Positions 1 through 7,087 of a stretch of DNA of 14,025 nucleotides are shown one piece after another. The notes under the pieces were generated by a model. It saw nothing but the letters and a program-made list of their open reading frames with translations. It ran no database searches and was not told the DNA's origin. Made by a program: the position numbers and the translations under genes. The stretch's first letter is position 1, and each line of letters begins with the position of its first letter. The DNA is from Ruminococcus sp. UBA3665 (lineage in GTDB: Bacteria; Bacillota; Clostridia; Oscillospirales; Ruminococcaceae): positions 1 through 14,025 of the forward strand of contig DFJS01000022.1 of assembly GCA_002373165.1 (NCBI GenBank), given 5' to 3'.

Positions 1-2075
1 CGCTTTGTTCTGAAATCTTCCACAATTTTTTCGCCGACCTTTACAGGGTCAGTGTTGACGTACATCACAGAGCCGAGCAGTTCGCGCGTACCGTCTTTCA
101 GAAATTCGATAACGTTCTTTGAACCATAGATTTGCGCCTCTACACAGTGATAGGAGTTGACACCCATCAGCCGGAAGCCGAGCGCGGCATCAATGCCCTT
201 TTCGTTGCCCCACTCCGGAGAAGTAAAGGCAAGCGGCATCTCGAAAATCTTGTGTCCCAGTGCATTGGAAACGCCTGCGAAAATACCGGAAGAACGAGTA
301 TTATCAATACATTCGCCCACATGCCATACCGGAGGCAAATCATCACCGAGGAACTCACGAAGGCTTTCTCCTGCCTTATCCTGTGCGTGTTTACTGCAAT
401 AGCCCAGTTTCATCAACGGGAAAGAGGCACAGCCATTCGAGAGAATCAGCACATTGTTTTTCAGAAGCACATCTGCCACGTCTACAATGCATTTTTCATA
501 CAGTACTTTCGGATTGTTACAGCCGACCATGTTCACAATACCAAGTATCTGCCCGGATTTGACTGCATCCGCCAGCGGCTGCATACTTCCGAAACGCTTG
601 TGAACATATTCCACAGAAAAGCCGACTTCCGCTTCTACCTCATAGGGCGGAATATAAACCGGAATGCCCTTTCTCTGCTCAAAGCTTTCAATTGCACGGA
701 GTACAATTTTTTCAGCAAGTTCTCTTGTTTCGCCGATATTGGCGTGATGATGGTCATATTCATAGCGTTCCGCGCCGGGAAGCCTTGCAGATTCGCTTGT
801 AGTAACAACCGTTGTCTTGAAACAGCGGGCGACTTCCATAATTGACGGGAATACATCCTGCACATCCGCAACCCAGAGGTCAAGCGCACCTGTTCCAAGC
901 ACAAGTTCCGCAGAAACCGCATTCGACAGCGGAATGACACCGCCGTAACGGTACATCGCGGCAAGCCCTGAACAGCAGATGCCATAGAATTTAATGCCTT
1001 TCGCACCGGCTTTCTTTGCAAGGCTGATAAATTTTTCTTCCTGTCCGACGGCTACAATCTGACTGACAAGCGTCGGCAGATGCCCGTGAACTGCAATATT
1101 GACATAGCCTTTTTCCAGTGCGCCGATATTGACTTTGGAAGTGACTCTGTCACCGACTCCGAACAGGCTGTCAGTTGCAATATTAGCCCCTACAACGCCA
1201 GAAAAAGTAAATGCCAATCCGCAGCGTAAAAACTGCTGCATAATGCTTTTCCAGTCGCCGTCCGTCGCACAGCCCGATTTATGATATGCTTCAAACACTT
1301 CATGATATGCGCTGATTGGAAGAATATCAAGTTCTTCCCAGACTTTCTGACGTTCCGGAGGCGCACAAGCCTGAATCGTCTTGTAAGTATCCGGTACGGT
1401 ACGGGACATATCTTCCAGAAGCACATCTGCCAAATCAGCCGCGATATGCTTCAGCTGCCGATGCTTGACCGGAATCCCGAAGGATGCGGCAGTATCTTTG
1501 ATTTTCTGTTCGCCCATAATCGGAATATTAAGTTTTCCTTCAGCCGCCCATTTCAGCGCGAGCATCACTTCACGGGCGTGCATTCCGTGCTGTGCCGCGC
1601 CAGCCGCCGCGGAACGAAGCAGATTTCTTGCAACAATCAAATCGGCATCCGCACCGCAGACACCTCTTGAGGATTTCGCCGTAATACGGCAGGGACCCAT
1701 ATTGCAGATTTTACAGCAGATACCTGCCAGTCCGAAATTACACTGCGGCTTCTGCTTATCGAAGCGGTCGAATGTCGTATCCAGTCCAAGCTGTTCCATC
1801 CGGAGAATCATCTCACGGACAGCCGGGTCAGGAGTCTGTTCGATGACATCCTGCTTGGACGGGAATGTTTTCCGGTATTCGGAAACCGCATTCATATAAT
1901 CCCGTATAAATGCCTGCGGGTCATCGTCATCCTGATGGTCAGCCTTATGCGTAACAGTCGGAATTCCGTGTTCATCAAAGCCAATCAGCGCACGGTGAGA
2001 ATGAATATGTGCAGGACTGTGTTCCTGTTCATGACAGACTTCTTCGTCATGATGAGGGTGATGATGTTCAGACAT
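1..2075 (-). CDS. cooS: CooS-type CO dehydrogenase homologue with an altered C-cluster; 3' end outside window
   Basis: The frame is open for 691 codons from ATG 2075-2073 to the window edge. The start has an AGGAGG site upstream and overlaps the stop of the preceding gene by 8 bases. The end matches the family C-terminus, so only a few residues are missing. Seen: a His-rich N-terminus (13 His in residues 4-47); cluster D/B cysteines 112, 120, 121, 124, 129 and 140; the C-cluster region with HGH 330-332, GICC 365-368, GCNNPK 518-523, NGC 547-549 and GEC 587-589; SPEW and Lys626 near the end. The canonical DxQC motif reads D404-V-Q-D407, so the cysteine equivalent to Cys333 of C. hydrogenoformans CODH-II is Asp. 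Canonical CooS interconverts CO and CO2 at a Ni-Fe cluster. The Carboxydothermus variant CooS-V, which lacks a ligand cysteine, carries an Fe/S/O hybrid cluster and does not oxidise CO. I infer a CooS-V-like, perhaps hydroxylamine- or nitrogen-oxide-related, redox protein. The family assignment is near certain; the activity is unknown. Confidence 0.95.
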   Translation of the reverse strand, partial: MSEHHHPHHDEEVCHEQEHSPAHIHSHRALIGFDEHGIPTVTHKADHQDDDDPQAFIRDYMNAVSEYRKTFPSKQDVIEQTPDPAVREMILRMEQLGLDTTFDRFDKQKPQCNFGLAGICCKICNMGPCRITAKSSRGVCGADADLIVARNLLRSAAAGAAQHGMHAREVMLALKWAAEGKLNIPIMGEQKIKDTAASFGIPVKHRQLKHIAADLADVLLEDMSRTVPDTYKTIQACAPPERQKVWEELDILPISAYHEVFEAYHKSGCATDGDWKSIMQQFLRCGLAFTFSGVVGANIATDSLFGVGDRVTSKVNIGALEKGYVNIAVHGHLPTLVSQIVAVGQEEKFISLAKKAGAKGIKFYGICCSGLAAMYRYGGVIPLSNAVSAELVLGTGALDLWVADVQDVFPSIMEVARCFKTTVVTTSESARLPGAERYEYDHHHANIGETRELAEKIVLRAIESFEQRKGIPVYIPPYEVEAEVGFSVEYVHKRFGSMQPLADAVKSGQILGIVNMVGCNNPKVLYEKCIVDVADVLLKNNVLILSNGCASFPLMKLGYCSKHAQDKAGESLREFLGDDLPPVWHVGECIDNTRSSGIFAGVSNALGHKIFEMPLAFTSPEWGNEKGIDAALGFRLMGVNSYHCVEAQIYGSKNVIEFLKDGTRELLGSVMYVNTDPVKVGEKIVEDFRTK

Positions 2076-2400
2076 TTTCATTCGCCTCCTTTATAGCAGA
2101 TATCTGTGTTTTCTTCCGGAAAACGCCCTTCGGGTCATGTATCAGCAAATCAGCAAGCCAGATAACAAGCGCAAATGCCACAACCGAAACCCCAAGAAAC
2201 GCATCATTGAGCATATCTGCCGGAGCCGGTGTGAAATATTCGTCATGCAGTTCCCTATATTCCGAAACCGCATCTACCAGCCACATCAGAGAAGCACCCC
2301 AGAACATCCAGCAGAGTGTTGATACACGGTAAGTATTGCCCTTACTATACCAGATAACCGTACTGATAACAGCAGCGGTTACAGCAATCAGTAATGTCAA
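2068..2400 (-). CDS. small membrane protein, middle gene of the cooS operon
   Basis: A 110-residue protein with three likely membrane segments, near residues 1-18, 26-44 and 66-87, then a charged tail. The start is TTG (2400-2398), placed by an AGGAGG site 9 bases upstream; the first internal Met lies at residue 32, inside the second membrane segment. It begins one base after the stop of the gene before it and overlaps the cooS start by 8 bases, so translation of the three is probably coupled. The motif FTPAPADMLNDAFLG precedes the third segment. I do not recognise a characterised family. Position suggests a partner of the neighbouring small membrane protein and the CooS-like enzyme, for example a membrane anchor or electron-transfer component, but nothing in the sequence proves this. 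Confidence 0.85.
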   Translation of the reverse strand: MTLLIAVTAAVISTVIWYSKGNTYRVSTLCWMFWGASLMWLVDAVSEYRELHDEYFTPAPADMLNDAFLGVSVVAFALVIWLADLLIHDPKGVFRKKTQISAIKEANENV

Positions 2401-2401
2401 A

Positions 2402-2797
2402 TTACTGCACCTCCTGAATGGATTTTTTCCGCCGGATATGATTCACAGCGACCATGCCAATCCAGACGGCTGTCACAAGTGCCGCCATACCGACACCATT
2501 CGTTGCCATCTCATGGAGCATTTCGGAAGTGGAATCCGGGTCGTGCATTGCTGTCAGAAACGGAAACCACGGCTGTACTTCTCCGTGCCATACATGCTCA
2601 AAGGCAAGCAATACACTTCCGCCCCAGAGCAGATTTGTCAGCCAGCGGGTCTGATGCAGGATTTCGGTTTTCTTTTCAAGTACCGCTTCGGGATTGACTT
2701 TCGTCACTGAATATTTTTTATCATGATTGCTTTCAGCAATTCTGCGTACAATAGTAACGACTGCCGCTTCGGCGGCAGGTACGATAAAACATGCCAT
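2402..2797 (-). CDS. small histidine-containing membrane protein, first gene of the cooS operon
   Basis: A 131-residue protein. The start is ATG 2797-2795 with AGGAG about 7 bases upstream, and the promoter lies at 2842-2870. A short hydrophobic stretch (residues 3-18) is followed by a charged linker, then likely membrane segments near 53-70 and 101-119. His68 and His71 sit at the end of the second segment in FEHVWHGE, with further His at 85 and 95 in the loop to the third. That arrangement could bind a metal or haem, which is inference. It resembles conserved hypothetical proteins of anaerobic Firmicutes as I remember them, but no function can be assigned. It is followed within one base by a second membrane protein and then the cooS-like gene. 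Confidence 0.85.
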   Translation of the reverse strand: MACFIVPAAEAAVVTIVRRIAESNHDKKYSVTKVNPEAVLEKKTEILHQTRWLTNLLWGGSVLLAFEHVWHGEVQPWFPFLTAMHDPDSTSEMLHEMATNGVGMAALVTAVWIGMVAVNHIRRKKSIQEVQ

Positions 2798-2841
2798 AAA
2801 TTTCTCCTATTCCTTCTAAACCTATTGAATTTCTATTATTG

Positions 2842-2870
2842 ATTATACTGCATTACAGCCGGATTGTCAA
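2842..2870 (-). promoter_or_regulatory. sigma-A promoter of the cooS operon
   Basis: On the minus strand TTGACA (2870-2865) is separated by exactly 17 bases from TATAAT (2847-2842), a full consensus match. It lies about 45 bases before the first ATG. The -35 box is part of an inverted repeat, TGTCAAT (2891-2885) and ATTGACA (2871-2865), with 13 bases between the arms, a candidate operator. Confidence 0.9.
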
Positions 2871-2897
2871 TATATTGCAGGGTAATTGACATATACC

Positions 2898-2911
2898 GTA
2901 TTTCAATACAA
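2898..2911. repeat. 14-base repeat with inner palindrome, copy 1 of 2
   Basis: GTATTTCAATACAA occurs here and again at 3101-3114 inside the zinc-ribbon gene. Within it GTATT and AATAC form an inverted repeat around TC. This copy lies about 28 bases upstream of the cooS operon -35 box. It may be chance in AT-rich DNA or a binding site. Confidence 0.4.
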
Positions 2912-2974
2912 TTTAATAGAAAATTTCTATATGCAAAGAAATGTTTTTATATTTATTTTATATCCAAACGGAAT

Positions 2975-3178
2975 TTAATCCATCAAAACATTGACTTTCT
3001 TTCCGCAGTTCTCACAATTGCTTTCTACAGCGCTCCATGTCTGATACTTTTCGTTTGGATATTCCTCTGTCTGAACTCGTTCCATACAGTAAGGACAAAT
3101 GTATTTCAATACAAAGAAACCCTTACGGACGATGTCAGCCGCGCCCCTTGCTTCTTTGCTGTGCTCTGTATGATTCAT
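2975..3178 (-). CDS. small zinc-ribbon protein
   Basis: A 67-residue protein with two CxxC pairs, CPYC at residues 28-31 and CENC at 55-58, the spacing of a zinc ribbon. The N-terminal 20 residues are charged and lack a membrane segment. The start ATG 3178-3176 has GAGGAAA upstream, and that site overlaps the stop region of the aldose epimerase gene, so the two are probably one transcript. The role is unknown; such short ribbons bind zinc and often serve protein or nucleic acid contacts. No strong terminator follows. There is only an AT-rich hairpin around 2923-2942, with arms ATTTCT and AGAAAT. Confidence 0.75.
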   Translation of the reverse strand: MNHTEHSKEARGAADIVRKGFFVLKYICPYCMERVQTEEYPNEKYQTWSAVESNCENCGKKVNVLMD

Positions 3179-3190
3179 ATTGCTGTTTCC

Positions 3191-4045
3191 TCACTTTACA
3201 CAAATTTTATAGGAATAGGAAAACCGCTGTCCGGCATCGAGGGAAATAGCGTGTTTCTTCCGGGAAAGTTCCGGCTCTGCATTATCGAAATCTGTCGGCA
3301 CAGATGTCCAGGGTTCGAGGCAGACAAATGCCGCACGGTTATCACCTGTTGCAGACCAGACAGTGATACAGTCAGATTCCGGGAATTCCAGTGTGACAGA
3401 ATGACTGGATTTCCCGGATTTCAAAGAAATCTTATGTGAAGCAGGCGACGGCAGAATAATAGAATCATAATCGAAAAGTGTTCTGCTCACAGGCAGAATG
3501 CGCCCTTCCCTCAGTTCTTTCACTTCCATGCCGTTTTGATGTGTAAGATGTTCCGGCTTTTCATACTCCACATAATAATCTGAAAATTCGCCGTCATTAC
3601 CGATAGGACACTGAAACGCCGGATGTCCGCCAAGATAAAAATACATTGGCTGATGCTCTGTATTTTCCACGATATGACAGACTTCTGCACCATCCTGTGA
3701 AAGCCGGTATATGATTTCAAGACGGAAATGAAACGGATACTGTGCCAGAGTTTCGGCGTTCTCGGTCAGCTCGAAGGCAAGCTCATTCTCAGTCTGACGC
3801 AGGAATGTGAATTCCATATCCCGTGCGAAGCCGTGATTTGCCTTCATCTGATATTCTTTGCCGTCCATAAGATATTTTTTATCCGCCGGGGCGCAGATGA
3901 ACGGGAACAGAATCGGTGCATAGCGTTTCCATGCGTCTCCGCACTGCCAGAGATATTCCAGTTCTCCGCATTTCAGAGAATGCAGTTCTGCGCCGAATGT
4001 ATCGGCACTGATTGAAAGATAACTGTTTTGAATTGTATAAAGCAT
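3191..4045 (-). CDS. aldose 1-epimerase family protein (LacX-like)
   Basis: A 284-residue protein of the galactose mutarotase superfamily, in the size range of the LacX-like branch. The characteristic pieces are present in order: RYAPILFPF (41-49), NHGFARD with His71, GGHPAF with His141, and CLEPW with Glu244. The two His and the Glu correspond to the substrate-binding and catalytic residues of aldose 1-epimerases, which interconvert the alpha and beta forms of sugars. There is no signal peptide, so it is cytoplasmic. The start ATG 4045-4043 has GGGAG upstream and a consensus promoter at 4085-4113. It is not in a sugar operon here; its only partner is the zinc-ribbon gene. The exact sugar, or whether it acts on hexose-6-phosphates, cannot be told. 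Confidence 0.92.
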   Translation of the reverse strand: MLYTIQNSYLSISADTFGAELHSLKCGELEYLWQCGDAWKRYAPILFPFICAPADKKYLMDGKEYQMKANHGFARDMEFTFLRQTENELAFELTENAETLAQYPFHFRLEIIYRLSQDGAEVCHIVENTEHQPMYFYLGGHPAFQCPIGNDGEFSDYYVEYEKPEHLTHQNGMEVKELREGRILPVSRTLFDYDSIILPSPASHKISLKSGKSSHSVTLEFPESDCITVWSATGDNRAAFVCLEPWTSVPTDFDNAEPELSRKKHAISLDAGQRFSYSYKICVK

Positions 4046-4084
4046 AATTTTTCTCCCTTCGTGTATCAGTTTTAATATGCTAAA

Positions 4085-4113
4085 ATTATATCAAAAAATA
4101 CAGCATTTGTCAA
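4085..4113 (-). promoter_or_regulatory. sigma-A promoter of the aldose epimerase operon
   Basis: On the minus strand TTGACA (4113-4108), 17 bases, then TATAAT (4090-4085). This is a perfect consensus, about 40 bases from the ATG, and divergent to the promoter at 4162-4190. Confidence 0.9.
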
Positions 4114-4161
4114 TAGAAAATCAGATTCCTGCACATCATATAAAATTTTACTAAAAATTCA

Positions 4162-4190
4162 TTGAAAATCATGTAAAAATATGTTATACT
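4162..4190 (+). promoter_or_regulatory. sigma-A promoter of the c-di-GMP operon
   Basis: TTGAAA (4162-4167), 17 bases, TATACT (4185-4190), followed within about 20 bases by the start region of the diguanylate cyclase gene. The leader is short, about 30 bases, too short for a riboswitch. Confidence 0.8.
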
Positions 4191-4227
4191 ATAATTAAAG
4201 AAATCCTGCATGAAAGGGAATGACATC

Positions 4228-6048
4228 ATGAAGAAAAGAAAAACTGCACATCTCCGCACTTTTGCGGTTGTTGCTTTTGTATTGCTTGCACTGTCAGTCG
4301 GGTTTCTGATTTTTAGAAACCGGCTGAATGCGAAAATACAGACTGTCGAAGAAACGCACCTGACAGAAAGTGCTAAGGCAGTATCTGAGATTTTTTATAT
4401 CAAGCTGGATGACCAATTGACGATGCTCGAATCACAGGCACGTTATTTTCAGAGCATTGACCTTTCCGACTACAACGCTATGAAAGAAACCATTATGTCT
4501 ACCAAGGGCATAGGAGAATTCAAAAATATTGGCGTTGCCAATTCTTCCGGCGCGACCATCAATTATAACGGCACATCATCCGGAAATATCCTGCTGTCTG
4601 ATTATTATCAGGAAGCCATGCAGGGAAATCATGCGATTTCTATTTCGACTGTTCTGGATGAGGAGGGCGACGAAGTTCTTGTTCTGGCAGTTCCGATTCA
4701 GAAGGGAGACCGCGTGGAAGGGGTTATCTATGGAACGTTCACCAAAGAAACGCTTAACTCGATTCTGGAATCCATTACATTCTCAAACACTGCATCGAAC
4801 ATACTGTTTAACCGGGAAGGGAAAATCCTTGCAAAATGTTCCGGAGGATTCGTCAGGGAAGATGCTCAATCAGTTGCTGATGTCATTCCTGATGTACAGA
4901 TTCCTGATGACGGCAGTACCGCATCTGTTTATTATACGGATTCCGGACAGCGGTTTATTGCATTGATGATTCCCATCGGCATTCATGACTGGTATTTCAC
5001 GAATATCATGCCGGAATCCATCGTCACTAAGCAGACAAACCAGATTATGATTTATGTCGGCATGATGATTGCAATTGTCATTGTATTGTTCCTGATTATT
5101 CTGCTGCATATTCTGTCCCTGCTTCGGAGCAGTGACAAGATTGAGGATATGAACGAGCGGTTCAGGCTTGTGAACAACCAGTCTCATAATATTATTTTCT
5201 CTTACAATTACAAATCCCAGACCATGACTGTAGAAGGCAATGTTTCACATATCATCGCAAACTGCAAACCCGTATACAATCATGATGATGCAAAAGGATT
5301 CCTGAAACTGATTCATGAAGAAGATGCTCATATTTGTCAGGCAATCCGCGCAATCCCTGAAAGCGGTCAGTCGGCAATACAGGGTGAATTCCGTCTCAAA
5401 AACAAAAACGGCTCTTACTACTGGTATCGGCTGAATGCAACCATCATCCGGGATGAAGCCGGAAAACCTGTGCAGATACTCGGCAGTATTTTCGATGTGG
5501 ATGAGCAGAGAAACAAAGAAATGGAACTCATGGAACAGGCATCTACAGATTCGCTGACGGGTATTCTGAACAAAGGCGCATTTCAGACACAGACCAGCAG
5601 AACATTATCCCGTCCGCCGGAAGCACTGGCACTGTATATTATTGATTTGGATAACTTTAAAGCCGTCAATGATAATCTCGGTCATGCCATGGGCGATAAG
5701 GTACTTACAGATGTAGCAGACAAGCTTTCCGAAATCTTCGGCAGCAAAGAATGCGTGGGGCGTATCGGCGGCGATGAGTTTGCAGCATTCTATACCTGTG
5801 ATGCTCTGACAGAAGAAATGATTACAGAGCGTGCCGCTCAGATTTGTACACGGATGGAACAGACTTACACTGGCTATGCGGCGGAAGTGCATGTTTCTGT
5901 CAGCGTCGGGGTTGCAATCTACGGAGTTGCCGGAACTGACTATGATACATTATACCGCAATGCTGACAGTGCGCTCTACCGGGTAAAAGGAAGCGGAAAG
6001 AATATGTATGCACTTTTCAGAAAAGGAGAAAACGAAAATGAAACATAA
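4228..6048 (+). CDS. membrane diguanylate cyclase, Cache-PAS-GGDEF
   Basis: A 606-residue protein that makes the second messenger cyclic di-GMP from two GTP. The order is a short basic N-terminus, membrane segment at about 12-30, an extracytoplasmic Cache-like sensor (about 35-265), a second membrane segment (about 270-297), a PAS domain (about 305-430, ending in the FDVDEQRN linker), and a GGDEF domain (about 440-600). The active-site motif GGDEF is intact at 514-518, preceded by DSLTGILNK. The usual RxxD inhibitory site reads GSKE, so product feedback is probably absent. I chose ATG 4228 because AAAGGGA lies about 9 bases before it; an in-frame ATG at 4210 would add six residues but has no such site. 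The stop overlaps the next gene by 11 bases, so the product should be made together with the binding protein, whose ligand may feed the Cache domain (inference). Confidence 0.95.
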   Translation: MKKRKTAHLRTFAVVAFVLLALSVGFLIFRNRLNAKIQTVEETHLTESAKAVSEIFYIKLDDQLTMLESQARYFQSIDLSDYNAMKETIMSTKGIGEFKNIGVANSSGATINYNGTSSGNILLSDYYQEAMQGNHAISISTVLDEEGDEVLVLAVPIQKGDRVEGVIYGTFTKETLNSILESITFSNTASNILFNREGKILAKCSGGFVREDAQSVADVIPDVQIPDDGSTASVYYTDSGQRFIALMIPIGIHDWYFTNIMPESIVTKQTNQIMIYVGMMIAIVIVLFLIILLHILSLLRSSDKIEDMNERFRLVNNQSHNIIFSYNYKSQTMTVEGNVSHIIANCKPVYNHDDAKGFLKLIHEEDAHICQAIRAIPESGQSAIQGEFRLKNKNGSYYWYRLNATIIRDEAGKPVQILGSIFDVDEQRNKEMELMEQASTDSLTGILNKGAFQTQTSRTLSRPPEALALYIIDLDNFKAVNDNLGHAMGDKVLTDVADKLSEIFGSKECVGRIGGDEFAAFYTCDALTEEMITERAAQICTRMEQTYTGYAAEVHVSVSVGVAIYGVAGTDYDTLYRNADSALYRVKGSGKNMYALFRKGENENET

Positions 6049-7081
6049 AATGCTTGCATTCTCTGCTGTATTTCTGCTGCTGACGGGCTGTCAGAGTCAA
6101 ACAAATGATACAGTTTCCATAGAGACAGAAGTGCCTACAGAAACGGCTGTCAGCAGTATGGAATATCCGGTTACAGTCCGCGTAGGCTATTCCACCGGAA
6201 AAGATGACCCCCGCGGAATTGCACTCGACAGCTTTAAAGAAACTGTGGAATCCAAAACCAACGGCGATATTCTGATAGAAATTCACCCGTCCGGAGAACT
6301 CGGAAGCGATTCGGAACTCATTGCCGGAATGATTAGCGGTGATGTGGATATGACAGTGTCCAGTGCCGGAAACTATGCATTATATGCGACAAGAGTCGGC
6401 GTGTCCGCTCTGCCGTTCCTGTTTGAGGATTTTGAATCCGCATGGAATTTCATCGACAGTCCCGAAATACAGGAGGTAGATGACGAACTGGAATTATATA
6501 ATATGCATGTACTCGCCTATTTCGATAATGGATTCCGCTGTGTCACAACTTCGGAAAGTGCCGGAGCAATTGAAAAAGTTTCCGATATGGAAGGCTTGAA
6601 TATCCGTACACCGGAAAATCAGATTGTCATGGAAACCATGTCGGTTCTCCATGCCAACCCCAGAAGCTATCCTTTTGCAGAACTGAAACAGGCTCTTGAG
6701 GACGGCGAGTTTGATGCACAGGAAAACCCGATTCCGGTCATTTATAATAATCAGCTCTATGAAGTGCAGAAATATCTTTCTGTGACGAATCACAGCTATG
6801 ATGCTATGCCTCTGACAATCCGTCAGAACCTCTGGGAAGAACTGACACCCGAATATCAGGATATCATCCAGAATGCTGCCAAAGATGCCGAAAAACAGAA
6901 CAGAACGCTCGTGAAACAGCAGACAGAAGACTATGTGAAAGAACTCGAAAATGTCGGAATGGAAATTGTATATCCGGATTTACAGCCTTTCCGGAAAGCA
7001 ACAGAAGGTGTCATGGATATGTTCCGGACAATGTACGGTGAAGAATTGATTGCTTTCGTGACTTCCTATGGAAACTCTTGA
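6038..7081 (+). CDS. orphan TRAP-type solute-binding lipoprotein (DctP-like)
   Basis: A 347-residue protein. The start ATG 6038 is placed by GGAG about 8 bases upstream, inside the end of the cyclase gene. The N-terminus is a lipoprotein signal with lipobox LLTGC, Cys18 being the lipid anchor, followed by a Thr/Glu-rich linker. From about residue 45 it matches DctP-type binding proteins of TRAP transporters: VRVGYSTGKDDPRG, an ALDSFKETVESKTNG helix, GELGSDSELIAGMISGDVDM, PFLFEDFESAW, GLNIRTPEN, and the YEVQKYLSVTNHSY segment. TRAP proteins usually bind carboxylates or related small acids. No DctQ or DctM membrane subunits are present in the window. Lying between c-di-GMP making and degrading genes, it more likely acts as a periplasmic-type ligand receptor that reports to the Cache sensor than as a transport component. 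That is inference; it could also serve a transporter encoded elsewhere. Confidence 0.92.
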   Translation: MKHKMLAFSAVFLLLTGCQSQTNDTVSIETEVPTETAVSSMEYPVTVRVGYSTGKDDPRGIALDSFKETVESKTNGDILIEIHPSGELGSDSELIAGMISGDVDMTVSSAGNYALYATRVGVSALPFLFEDFESAWNFIDSPEIQEVDDELELYNMHVLAYFDNGFRCVTTSESAGAIEKVSDMEGLNIRTPENQIVMETMSVLHANPRSYPFAELKQALEDGEFDAQENPIPVIYNNQLYEVQKYLSVTNHSYDAMPLTIRQNLWEELTPEYQDIIQNAAKDAEKQNRTLVKQQTEDYVKELENVGMEIVYPDLQPFRKATEGVMDMFRTMYGEELIAFVTSYGNS

Positions 7082-7087
7082 GAATGG

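Noticed and set aside
132..845. Long plus-strand reading frame opposite the cooS gene
   Set aside because: It is the antisense shadow of the CooS frame, lacks any family motif and has no ribosome site; the minus strand encodes conserved cluster-binding motifs throughout.
635..1426. Minus-strand frames of 128 and 78 codons within cooS
   Set aside because: They lie in another frame of the same strand; the true CooS frame is open over the whole stretch and carries the motifs.
2865..2891. CooA or CRP/FNR binding site at the cooS promoter
   Set aside because: The half-sites look alike but are 17 bases apart (TGTCA to TGACA) instead of six, so I report only an unassigned inverted repeat.
2864..3439. 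191-codon plus-strand frame
   Set aside because: Antisense to the zinc-ribbon and epimerase genes, both supported by motifs, ribosome sites and promoters.
4191..4227. c-di-GMP riboswitch before the cyclase gene
   Set aside because: The leader is only about 30 bases, with no room for the aptamer.
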